Origin: Flavobacterium aquicola
GTDB lineage: Bacteria; Bacteroidota; Bacteroidia; Flavobacteriales; Flavobacteriaceae
Direction of reading: 5' to 3'
Assembly (NCBI RefSeq): GCF_003385115.1
Contig: NZ_QUNI01000004.1
Location: 1 to 64,000, forward strand
DNA: 64,000 nucleotides
The notes beneath the pieces were generated by a model. It was not told where the DNA came from. It saw only the letters and a program-made list of their open reading frames with translations, and made no database searches. The position numbers and the translations under genes were made by a program. Shown in pieces: positions 43,688 to 51,267 of this stretch. How positions within the stretch are numbered: the first letter of the stretch is position 1; each line of letters begins with the position of its first letter.

Positions 43688-44848
43688 ATGAAAAAAATTA
43701 TTTTATTTCTTACCGCTACAGCTTTACTTACATCTTGTAGCAAAGACAAATACACTATCTCAGGAACTGCTGCTGGATTTGAAAATGGAAAAACAGTTAT
43801 CCTAGAAACTCAAGATGAGAAAGGAATGGGATTAATTGCTGTAGATACAGTAAAAATAGAAAATGGCAAATTTGAAATCAAAGGAAAAGTAACTGAACCA
43901 TCTTTTCACATGTTACAAATCGAGGGAGCACAAGGTAAAATTCCATTCATCTTAGAAAATGGTGATATTACTGTTGTTGTAAACAAAGATACTATTCAAA
44001 AATCTAAGATTTCAGGTACTTACAGTAATGACGAGTATGTGAAATTTAATGAAGAGATTACTAAGATACAAAAACCTTTAATGGACTTTCAGTCAGCTAA
44101 CATGCAAAAAATGCAGACAGCTCAACAAACTAAAGATACTGCTACTATCAATGGCTTGATGAAAGAATATACTAAAATCCAAACTGAAATTGGTGCTTCT
44201 TCAAAATCAAAATATGAGGATTATGCAAAATCTCATCCAAAATCTTTTATCAGTGTATTAATTATTCAAGGAATGAGTAATGACCCTTCTGTAGATTCTA
44301 AAAAAATTGAAACTATGTTCAATGAGCTTGATGAGTCATTAAAAAACTCTAAACCTGGTAAAGCTGTAAAAACAAAACTTGCTGAATTAAAAACTCCTTC
44401 AGCTGGTACTCCTGCAGCTCCAGCCGGTCCTGCAGCTAAATGAAGAACAGAATTTTCTGCTCCTAATACAGAAGGCAAAACAATCAGCCTTAAAGAAAGT
44501 TTAGGAAAAGTAACGATTGTTGATTTTTGGGCATCATGGTGTGGTCCATGCCGAAGAGAAAATCCAAATGTAGTCGCTATTTATAATGAACTTCATTCAA
44601 AAGGTCTTAATATAATAGGTGTTTCTCTAGATGAAAATCCGGTAAAATGGAAAGAAGCTATTGCCAAAGACAAATTAACATGGACACAGGTTTCAAATCT
44701 TAAAGGCTGGTCAGATCCTATTGCAATGCAGTATAAAGTAGAATCAATTCCTGCAACATTTATTCTTGACCAGTCAGGAAATGTCGTTGCACAAGATTTA
44801 AGAGGTGATGAACTTAAAGCAAAAATCATAGAATTACTTGGGAAATAA
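43688..44848 (+). pseudogene. DUF4369-TlpA thioredoxin lipoprotein gene broken by an in-frame TGA
   Basis: The first 251 codons encode a lipoprotein (lipobox LLTSC, Cys17) with a DUF4369 domain and a Pro/Ala linker. A TGA at 44441-44443 (codon 252) stops it. The same frame then continues with a complete thioredoxin-like domain: TEFSAPNTEGKTISLKES, VDFWASWCGPCRREN (Cys285 and Cys288), and the cis-Pro in VESIPATFILD. It ends at 44848. Without readthrough the thiol-disulphide domain cannot be made. Members act as periplasmic thiol-disulphide oxidoreductases in envelope redox pathways. The truncated first half could still be expressed. Confidence 0.85.
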
Positions 44849-44870
44849 TCCTTTTTAGTATTCAAAAATA

Positions 44871-44896
44871 AAAAATCTCCCTAGTGGAGATTTTTT
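44871..44896 (+). terminator. Rho-independent terminator
   Basis: AAAAATCTCC and GGAGATTTTT pair around CTAGT, then a T-rich run. Confidence 0.8.
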
Positions 44897-44951
44897 ATTT
44901 TATTCAATACCAATACATTAAAAATAATACTAAAATAAAGTTCAAAAAAAG

Positions 44952-44982
44952 TTTGCAGAACTAAAAACTGTGGCTATATTTG
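44952..44982 (+). promoter_or_regulatory. Probable promoter of tRNA-Tyr
   Basis: TTTG at 44952-44955 and TATATTTG at 44975-44982 match the consensus with about 19-base spacing. Confidence 0.55.
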
Positions 44983-45020
44983 CACCCGGATAACGCAATA
45001 ACCGTTACCCATTAAGGCCT

Positions 45021-45101
45021 GGGGAGATACTCAAGCGGCCAACGAGGGCAGACTGTAAATCTGCTGTGTGAACTTCGCAGGTTCGAATCCTGCTCTCCCC
45101 A
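45021..45101 (+). tRNA. tRNA-Tyr (anticodon GUA)
   Basis: Acceptor stem GGGGAGA/TCTCCCC, anticodon stem GCAGA/TCTGC around CTGTAAA (anticodon GTA), a long variable arm and T-loop GTTCGAATCC. No CCA is encoded. A repeat-rich strip follows it. Confidence 0.97.
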
Positions 45102-45169
45102 CAAAAAGGGTAAAAGAGACTAAAACGAAAGTTTTTCAATCTTTTCAAAAACCCATAAAAAACGTGGTA

Positions 45170-45206
45170 AAACCTGCAAATCCTAGGATTTGCAGGTTTT
45201 TTTTAT
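45170..45206. terminator. Perfect 30-bp palindrome acting as terminator
   Basis: The 30 bases from 45170 to 45199, centred on CCTAGG, are their own reverse complement (begins AAACCTGC, ends GCAGGTTT), followed by a T-run to 45206. It is a strong hairpin. Its position ~70 bases past tRNA-Tyr fits tRNA termination. Confidence 0.75.
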
Positions 45207-45241
45207 TTTCTGCACTTTTCAAATTTTATAAAAACGCTCAA

Positions 45242-45364
45242 AGTTTCTGTGGCAAAATCGTGGCACATCGGCGTTGGAGCTGCCTCTAATTTTGCCACAA
45301 AAAGTTAAGGCGGTTTTTAAAGATATTTCACTCGTATAAGTTTTGTGTCAGAATCGTGGCACAA
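45242..45364. other. Repeat-rich strip past tRNA-Tyr, possible recombination-site remnant
   Basis: Two imperfect direct copies share TCGTGGCACA and the preceding AGTTT-TGTG segment: one at 45242-45267 and one at 45340-45364. Between them TTTTGCCAC (near 45290-45298) is the inverse of GTGGCAAAA. Such repeated motifs next to a tRNA are typical of integrase arm-binding regions of mobile elements. No integrase gene is in the window beside it, so I call it a possible att remnant only. Confidence 0.35.
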
Positions 45365-45411
45365 ACAATTTTTCAAAACTAAAAGTCCAGCAAAATCAAG
45401 ATCAGCCAAAC

Positions 45412-46560
45412 TTAGGTTCGAAACTTATTTTTCTTAATCCTTCCCCACCAAATTAAAAAGCCGCTAACAGGAAGAAAAGCACAAAATAAAGAAACAAATG
45501 ATGCTAAAATTTTAGTAGGGAATCCATAGATACTACCTGTATGAATAGCATAATTACTGTTTCTCCACTTTGCTCCAAGCGTTTTATCCTCATGCCTAAC
45601 TGTAGAATAATTTTCAGCTGTTCCACTATTATAAATGTAAACATCCGACTCATCCCATCCTGAAGCACCTGAATGTTTTATAAATGAATTAACAGGTACT
45701 GAAACTCCATCCAGTTTTTCTGGAAGTGATAACCCTATAGCCGACCAATTTGGAACTTTTACCTTAATATCAGTTACAATATACTGTAACGGATCAACAA
45801 TTTTATTAGAATTCTCTTTGCTTATTGCAGGTGTTTTACTCCAGACCTTTTCAGGGTCATCTCCTAAAAGAACATAAATTCCATTTGTCCACCACTCAAA
45901 GGTCCAGACAAGCCCAGTAGCGGCAAAAATTAAAATAAGTAAAAAAGTATATATACCACTGATATTGTGAATATCATAATTTTTGCGTTTCCATTTTGTA
46001 GTTTTTTTCCAGCGAAACCAAACTCTCTGCTTTAATGCTGCTTTATTTTTTGGCCACCATAAGTAAATACCCGTAATGACTAAAATAAAGATGAATAATG
46101 TAGAAAATCCAACCAAATAATGTCCAATATCATAGGCAAGCAGTAAATTTTGATGCAGAACTCTCAAATTAAATATCCAATCATATTTTAAATCTACTTC
46201 TCCTAACTCTTTTCCTGTATATTGGTCAATAAAAATATAGCTGTAAATTTCGTAATCATCTGCCGCAGTCCAATGCGGTTTAGTATTTTCTACATAAGTG
46301 GTGAAATGGTAACTTCTCTGTGGATCTCTGCTGATTTCAATGTAATCTGCATCAGGATGTTTTTGCTTAACAATAGAATAAAGTCTGTCTAAAGGCAGAA
46401 TAGTATTTTTGACCTCAGGCACATAATACTTTTCATTGTGATACCATAAACAAAGTTCTTCGTCCCAGACAAAGAGACTTGCTGAAAGCATACTTATAAA
46501 CACTATCAGACCTGTCACAAGACCAAGCCATAGGTGTATTTTACTAAAAATCTTCCTCAT
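45412..46560 (-). CDS. PepSY-associated membrane protein (XusC-like)
   Basis: 382 residues with about four membrane helices: WLGLVTGLIVFISMLSASLF (about 12-31), a second near 150-170 (STLFIFILVITGIYLWW), a third near 205-225 (GIYTFLLILIFAATGLVW) and a fourth at the C-terminus (SLFCAFLPVSGFLIWWG). A PepSY-like loop domain lies between the first two. Histidines in the helices may hold heme, as in PiuB/ferric reductase-like proteins. The divergent genes encode a TonB receptor and a DUF4374 lipoprotein, matching the Bacteroides Xus siderophore system, where the inner-membrane partner is a PepSY protein. Confidence 0.85.
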   Translation of the reverse strand: MRKIFSKIHLWLGLVTGLIVFISMLSASLFVWDEELCLWYHNEKYYVPEVKNTILPLDRLYSIVKQKHPDADYIEISRDPQRSYHFTTYVENTKPHWTAADDYEIYSYIFIDQYTGKELGEVDLKYDWIFNLRVLHQNLLLAYDIGHYLVGFSTLFIFILVITGIYLWWPKNKAALKQRVWFRWKKTTKWKRKNYDIHNISGIYTFLLILIFAATGLVWTFEWWTNGIYVLLGDDPEKVWSKTPAISKENSNKIVDPLQYIVTDIKVKVPNWSAIGLSLPEKLDGVSVPVNSFIKHSGASGWDESDVYIYNSGTAENYSTVRHEDKTLGAKWRNSNYAIHTGSIYGFPTKILASFVSLFCAFLPVSGFLIWWGRIKKNKFRT

Positions 46561-46587
46561 TTTTTTTTAATAAATTTTTTAGAAAGT

Positions 46588-46770
46588 TCACCCAACATTT
46601 TTATTGATCAGTGAAATTTCTGTACTCATCTTTGATGTTCTTATTTTATCCACCAGTGTGGTGTTTCCTGCAATACAAAAGCGGCTTATAAAACTTAAAA
46701 GATTACTTAAAGAATTTTTTATAATTATTGGCTTGCAAATTCCGCGCAAAAATATATTATTTTTATTCAT
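46588..46770 (-). CDS. Possible small protein upstream of the PepSY gene
   Basis: 60 codons, MNKNNIFLRGICKPIIIKNS... ending STEISLINKNVG. It ends 28 bases before the PepSY gene on the same strand. No family or clear promoter is seen, and its composition is like random AT-rich DNA. The remainder of 46561-47057 holds only the promoter elements listed. Confidence 0.25.
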   Translation of the reverse strand: MNKNNIFLRGICKPIIIKNSLSNLLSFISRFCIAGNTTLVDKIRTSKMSTEISLINKNVG

Positions 46771-46964
46771 TCTTAATTAAATTTAGGTAAAAAATAAAAA
46801 CAAATTGTGTTACTAGTTTGAATCCGAAATAATCCCTACAATAGCATTTGGCAATCACTATTCAAAAAATTTACAGCTATCAAAAATCTATTTTGCCCTC
46901 CTAAAAAAATTGGGGACTCCCCTACTAATCCTATTCGTTTAAATGTCAACTAATTAATATTAAT

Positions 46965-46993
46965 TTATTTTTATTTAGAATAATTAAAAATAA
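46965..46993. promoter_or_regulatory. Candidate operator upstream of the iron-uptake receptor
   Basis: TTATTTTTA (46965-46973) and its complement TAAAAATAA (46985-46993) form a 9-bp inverted repeat with an 11-base spacer. It lies just before the -33 element of the receptor gene, where a metal-responsive (Fur-like) repressor could bind. The link to iron is inference. Confidence 0.35.
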
Positions 46994-46995
46994 TA

Positions 46996-47026
46996 TTGTT
47001 TTTAAAGAGTTTATACAATACTTTTG
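46996..47026 (+). promoter_or_regulatory. Probable promoter of the TonB receptor gene
   Basis: TTG at 46996-46998 and TACTTTTG at 47019-47026 are spaced by 20 bases, matching the Bacteroidota consensus. Confidence 0.55.
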
Positions 47027-47057
47027 CATCGAATTCATTTAAAACCCTTTTTAAATA

Positions 47058-49403
47058 ATGCGTGCACATAGAATTTTACTTTTAATTGCCTTTTTTGTAA
47101 CTGCAACAACCGTTTATTGCCAAAATAATAAAATCAGAATTTCGGGAATTATATTAACAAACACAGGAACCCGGGCTGAGGGCGTTTCTATAGTCTTAAA
47201 AGGAACTCCTTACACAGCCTTAACAAATGCAGATGGTGAATATATCATTACTGCACCATCGGGAAAGTATATTTTAGTTGCAAGCTTGATAGGTTTCAAG
47301 GTAAAAGAAATCGAAATTACTGTAGAGCAGTCAGATAAAAAACTAAAAAACATCAGTATTGAAGAAGATACTGCTGCTTTAGATGAAGTAAAAATTGCAG
47401 GCAAATCCAAAGAGCAGCGTGTCCGCGAACAGGCATTTAATTTCAACTCTATTGAACTTAAAAATCTGTACAATACCTCTACAGATATAAATCAGGTTTT
47501 AAACCGTTCTTCTGGAATCCGAATCCGTGAAACCAGCGGGCTGGGCGGCGATTTTAATTTTTCTGTAAACGGATTGTCAGGCAAACAGATCAAATTTTTT
47601 ATTGACGGTATTCCGATGGAAAATTTTGGAAGCACCATGTCTTTAAATAATATCCCGATAAATTTAGCAGAACGCATTGAAGTATACAAAGGTGTAGTGC
47701 CTGTTTCTTTAGGGGCAGATGCACTGGGCGGTGCCGTTAATATTGTTACCAATCAAAATATCAATACCTTTTTGGATGCAAGCTACAGTTACGGATCGTT
47801 TAACACTCAAAGGGCAGCATTATCAAGCAGATATACCGGCGAAAAAAGCGGGTTTACAATTGGCGTGAATGCTTTCTATAACTATTCAGACAATAACTAT
47901 ATAATGAAGAATGTGACTTTGTCGGGACAAAGCACTCCAGGCAATTTCAAAAGATTTAATGATGGTTTTGAATCCTCTATGGTTCAGGTTGAAACTGGTT
48001 TTAGAAATAGAAAGTGGGCAGATATCTTCCTTATCGGATTTAATTATGCAGACCGTTACAAAGAACGCCAGACCGGTGCCACTCAGGAAAATGTCTTTGG
48101 AGAGGTCCATTCAAAGGGGGATTTTATTCTTCCGAGCGTCAAATACAAGAAAGACAATTTTTTAACTGATGGACTAAGCGCCAATCTATATGCTTCTTAC
48201 GGAATTGATAAAAACACCACGACCGATCTTTCGACAAATAAATACGACTGGAATGGTGAAGTGATTGACACGCATCCAAATTTTGGAGAACAGGGATCAT
48301 TCCAGATCTTTAAATATGAAAATAAATCGGCTATTGCCAGAGCAAATTTTGGTTATAAGCTAAACGAAAACAATGCTTTAAGCTTTAATTACAACTTGAG
48401 CAACAGCACCCGAAAAGGAATCAATTACTATAACCCAAACAACCAGGATTCTAATGCCTTGGATGTGCCCAACAAATTAAATAAATCCATTGCCGGACTT
48501 GGATGGGAAAATCAGGCATTTAATGATCGTCTAAGCACTTCTGTATTTGTAAAAAATTACCGCCTGCACACTTATATAAGAGAAGCAGTATTTTACAACG
48601 CCACAGGTTATGAAAAAGAAGAGTCAGAACTTACTGATAATTATTTCGGATACGGAACCGCTTTAAGATATAAATTCAGCGATAATAGTGGCATAAAAGC
48701 TTCTTTTGAGCATACCTACAGAATTCCAGAGGTAGAAGAATTACTTGGAGACGGAATAAATATACTCGCTAATCCGAAGCTAAAACCTGAAAGCAGCGAT
48801 AATTTTAATTTAGGGGCCTACTATAAATTTATTCTGCAGGATTATCATACTGTTTCGATAGAAGCTAATGGTTTTATACGAAAAGCGCAAGATTTTATCC
48901 TGCTTCTTCCCGGCGGTATTTTCTCTACTTACAGCAATGTTGGAAAAGTAGACATTACAGGTGTCGATACAGATATCAAATACCATTTTAAATCATTTAA
49001 CGCCTCTTTGAACGCCAGCTACAATAACTCGATAAATAGAGATAAAGCTTCTTCAGCTTATCAAGACCGCATTCCCAATCAGCCTTGGCTTTTTGCAAAC
49101 GGAAGCATAGGTTACGGAAAAGAAAACTGGCTGGGGAAAAATACTAAAATTCAGTTTGACTGGTATTCGCAATACATCCACTGGTTTTATCTGACATGGC
49201 CAAGCAAGGCATTTGAAGCTGGCAAAAGCAGGATTCCAACTCAGTTTATCCAAAATGCAAGCATAAGCTATTCTTTAAAAAACGGAACCTACAATATCGC
49301 ACTGGACTGCACCAATATATTTGATGCTGAAGCTTATGATAATTATAAACTGCAGAAAGCAGGAAGGGCATTTTACATCAAATTCAGATATTTTATCAAA
49401 TAA
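47058..49403 (+). CDS. TonB-dependent outer-membrane receptor (XusA-like)
   Basis: 781 residues. A signal peptide (MRAHRILLLIAFFVTATTVY) precedes a CarboxypepD-regulatory-like domain (about 25-105; GVSIVLKGTPYTALTNADGEY). Then comes the plug (LNRSSGIRIRE..., GLSGKQIKFFIDGIPMENFG, RIEVYKGVVPVSLGADALGG, about 148-240) and a long beta barrel ending KAGRAFYIKFRYFIK. It is expected to import ferric siderophore (or another chelate) using TonB energy. It is followed by the DUF4374 lipoprotein and faces the PepSY protein. Confidence 0.92.
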   Translation: MRAHRILLLIAFFVTATTVYCQNNKIRISGIILTNTGTRAEGVSIVLKGTPYTALTNADGEYIITAPSGKYILVASLIGFKVKEIEITVEQSDKKLKNISIEEDTAALDEVKIAGKSKEQRVREQAFNFNSIELKNLYNTSTDINQVLNRSSGIRIRETSGLGGDFNFSVNGLSGKQIKFFIDGIPMENFGSTMSLNNIPINLAERIEVYKGVVPVSLGADALGGAVNIVTNQNINTFLDASYSYGSFNTQRAALSSRYTGEKSGFTIGVNAFYNYSDNNYIMKNVTLSGQSTPGNFKRFNDGFESSMVQVETGFRNRKWADIFLIGFNYADRYKERQTGATQENVFGEVHSKGDFILPSVKYKKDNFLTDGLSANLYASYGIDKNTTTDLSTNKYDWNGEVIDTHPNFGEQGSFQIFKYENKSAIARANFGYKLNENNALSFNYNLSNSTRKGINYYNPNNQDSNALDVPNKLNKSIAGLGWENQAFNDRLSTSVFVKNYRLHTYIREAVFYNATGYEKEESELTDNYFGYGTALRYKFSDNSGIKASFEHTYRIPEVEELLGDGINILANPKLKPESSDNFNLGAYYKFILQDYHTVSIEANGFIRKAQDFILLLPGGIFSTYSNVGKVDITGVDTDIKYHFKSFNASLNASYNNSINRDKASSAYQDRIPNQPWLFANGSIGYGKENWLGKNTKIQFDWYSQYIHWFYLTWPSKAFEAGKSRIPTQFIQNASISYSLKNGTYNIALDCTNIFDAEAYDNYKLQKAGRAFYIKFRYFIK

Positions 49404-49438
49404 TAAATCGTATAAATAATTAACTTAAATAAATCATA

Positions 49439-50635
49439 ATGAATACAAAACTAAAATTCCTTGGACTATTGGGCATGGCAGTTATGTCTCTGACATCCTG
49501 CAGCAATGACGATAATAAAGAAACGGATGAAACAACAACGGGTGAAGAATTCGTTTTTGCCGGCGGTGTTAATAATCCTTCAGCAGCCTATATGCTTACT
49601 TCGGGTACAATTTCAGGCGGTACAGTTTCTGCAAATGGCAACGGTTCGGAAATTACTGGAAACGGAAGATTATTTAAAAACGGATTTTACTACAATCTTG
49701 CTAACGGAAAACTATCTAAATATAAGTTTGAAAAGAGCATCCTGACTTTATCAAAAGAAATCACCCTGGCTGGTAACTCCCTATGGTCTTACTGGCTAAA
49801 TGACACTACCCTTATAGTATGGAACGGTTCAACATCTGCGCCAAGTGCAGATCTTACCTACAATATCGTCAATACAGATGACTTGTCGGTAACAAAATCA
49901 GGAACTTTGACTGTTACGGGTTTGCAGGCTACGGACAAAGCTATTTACCTTTCAGGCTGTGTGCTGAACAATGGCAAATTATATTTACCCTATACTGTAT
50001 ACCATTCTGGATGGACCAGCACCTCTGTGGCTTACCTTGCTTCTGTTGATTACCCTTCAATGGCTAATTTAAAAATTGACACCGATACACGTTCCGGCGC
50101 TTTGGGTACATTTTCCACTTTAATGGGCGGTACCATAAAATACAATAACGATCTTTATATTATTACCGATTGCGGTGAGCGCTGGGGATCTGTATCTGAT
50201 AAGCCAAGTGCTATCTTTAAAGTAAGCAATGGCGCTACGGAACTTAATGCAGACTACTTTTTTGATTTAACGGCTATTAGCGACGGAAACAAAGAATTTT
50301 ACGGACTTTACGATTTAGGAAACGGAAAAGGAATTAGTCGGCTTGGAAGAAAAGATGTCCTCTTGACCTTTGATGATTACAACGGTTCAGATGTTTTTGA
50401 ATATTATGTCATAGATGTAGCGGCCAAAACCAAAACAAAATTGAATCTGCCACTGAGCCAGTACACAAGCTCTTCTCCAGTTTTCGTTGAAAATGGAAAA
50501 GCTTATATTTTAGTATCTACAAAAGCAAGTGGAAGTTTTGTCTATACTTATGATATCAATTCAGGCAGTTTGACAAAAGGCATTGAGATCAAAGGTTTGG
50601 ACTATGTAAACTGGATTTCAAGATTAAACAAATAA
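49439..50635 (+). CDS. DUF4374 lipoprotein (XusB-like)
   Basis: 398 residues. Signal and lipobox: GMAVMSLTSCSNDD, Cys21. After an acidic linker (DDNKETDETTTGEE) comes a large beta-propeller-like region (GTFSTLMGGTIKYNNDLYII, GISRLGRKDVLLTFDDYNG), consistent with DUF4374. In Bacteroides the XusB homologue binds siderophores on the cell surface. Here it lies 35 bases after the TonB receptor and probably shares its transcript. Confidence 0.9.
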   Translation: MNTKLKFLGLLGMAVMSLTSCSNDDNKETDETTTGEEFVFAGGVNNPSAAYMLTSGTISGGTVSANGNGSEITGNGRLFKNGFYYNLANGKLSKYKFEKSILTLSKEITLAGNSLWSYWLNDTTLIVWNGSTSAPSADLTYNIVNTDDLSVTKSGTLTVTGLQATDKAIYLSGCVLNNGKLYLPYTVYHSGWTSTSVAYLASVDYPSMANLKIDTDTRSGALGTFSTLMGGTIKYNNDLYIITDCGERWGSVSDKPSAIFKVSNGATELNADYFFDLTAISDGNKEFYGLYDLGNGKGISRLGRKDVLLTFDDYNGSDVFEYYVIDVAAKTKTKLNLPLSQYTSSSPVFVENGKAYILVSTKASGSFVYTYDINSGSLTKGIEIKGLDYVNWISRLNK

Positions 50636-50660
50636 TAACTTAGAGGAAACTTTAAATTAC

Positions 50661-50695
50661 AAAAAGGTCGAAAATAAAAAATTTCGACCTTTTTT
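50661..50695 (+). terminator. Rho-independent terminator
   Basis: AAAAAGGTCGAAA pairs with TTTCGACCTTTTT over an AT loop, then a T-run. It ends the receptor-lipoprotein unit. Confidence 0.85.
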
Positions 50696-50768
50696 ATAGA
50701 TTTTTTCCACAACTGAGATTTTACTTTAAAAAACAAAGTGGTTTATAAATTAAATTAAGTTGACGTGA

Positions 50769-50894
50769 ACTGGAGCATCCGATGATCTGGCAACGATGCC
50801 TGCTGCAGATTTTACAGCCGGAAAAGTATACACCGTTTTTATTGCTGGATCTTCTGCATCTGGATACAGAATCGAACAAATTTCGCATAATTAA
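50769..50894 (+). pseudogene. C-terminal remnant of a DUF4397-like lipoprotein
   Basis: An open frame of 41 codons reads TGASDDLATMPAADFTAGKV and then YTVFIAGSSASGYRIEQISH before a stop. The AGKVYTVFIAG pattern matches DUF4397 C-termini. A stop sits just upstream (TGA at 50766-50768) and no start exists, so this is a fragment. Confidence 0.5.
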
Positions 50895-51267
50895 TTTTTT
50901 GTATAATGTCTGAGCTAATGTAACGATCCCGTATCTAATCTCATTTTAGTACAAAATGTTCTTTTCACTACAAAAATTATCTTGATTTACTTTTCTCTTT
51001 TTTCCGGGACGACAATTCTCTGAAATTAGAAAGATCACTAAGGTATGAAAATCTTTAAAAGAGAACTCAATATTAAAACTAAAACTTTAATACAATTAAA
51101 ATTTGGCAGCTGTTTTGAGAAATTCACTCCTTATAAATTGTCCTTTAGCTTATTATTCTCCCCATACAGCTCTTTATAATTAGTGATGATTACACTAATT
51201 ATTCAAAAAACTGCATCTATTTAAACGGTACCCTCTTATTTAATTTCTAAACTATAACTCAAATCTG
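50895..51267. other. Gene-free intergenic strip
   Basis: I see no gene, hairpin terminator or repeat here. The text is AT-rich, with stops in all frames. It separates the lipoprotein remnant from the convergent receptor gene. Confidence 0.5.

Noticed and set aside
44441..44443. Selenocysteine (UGA recoding) in the DUF4369-thioredoxin gene
   Set aside because: The UGA is in the low-complexity linker, outside the CxxC site, and no SECIS-like hairpin is evident after it.
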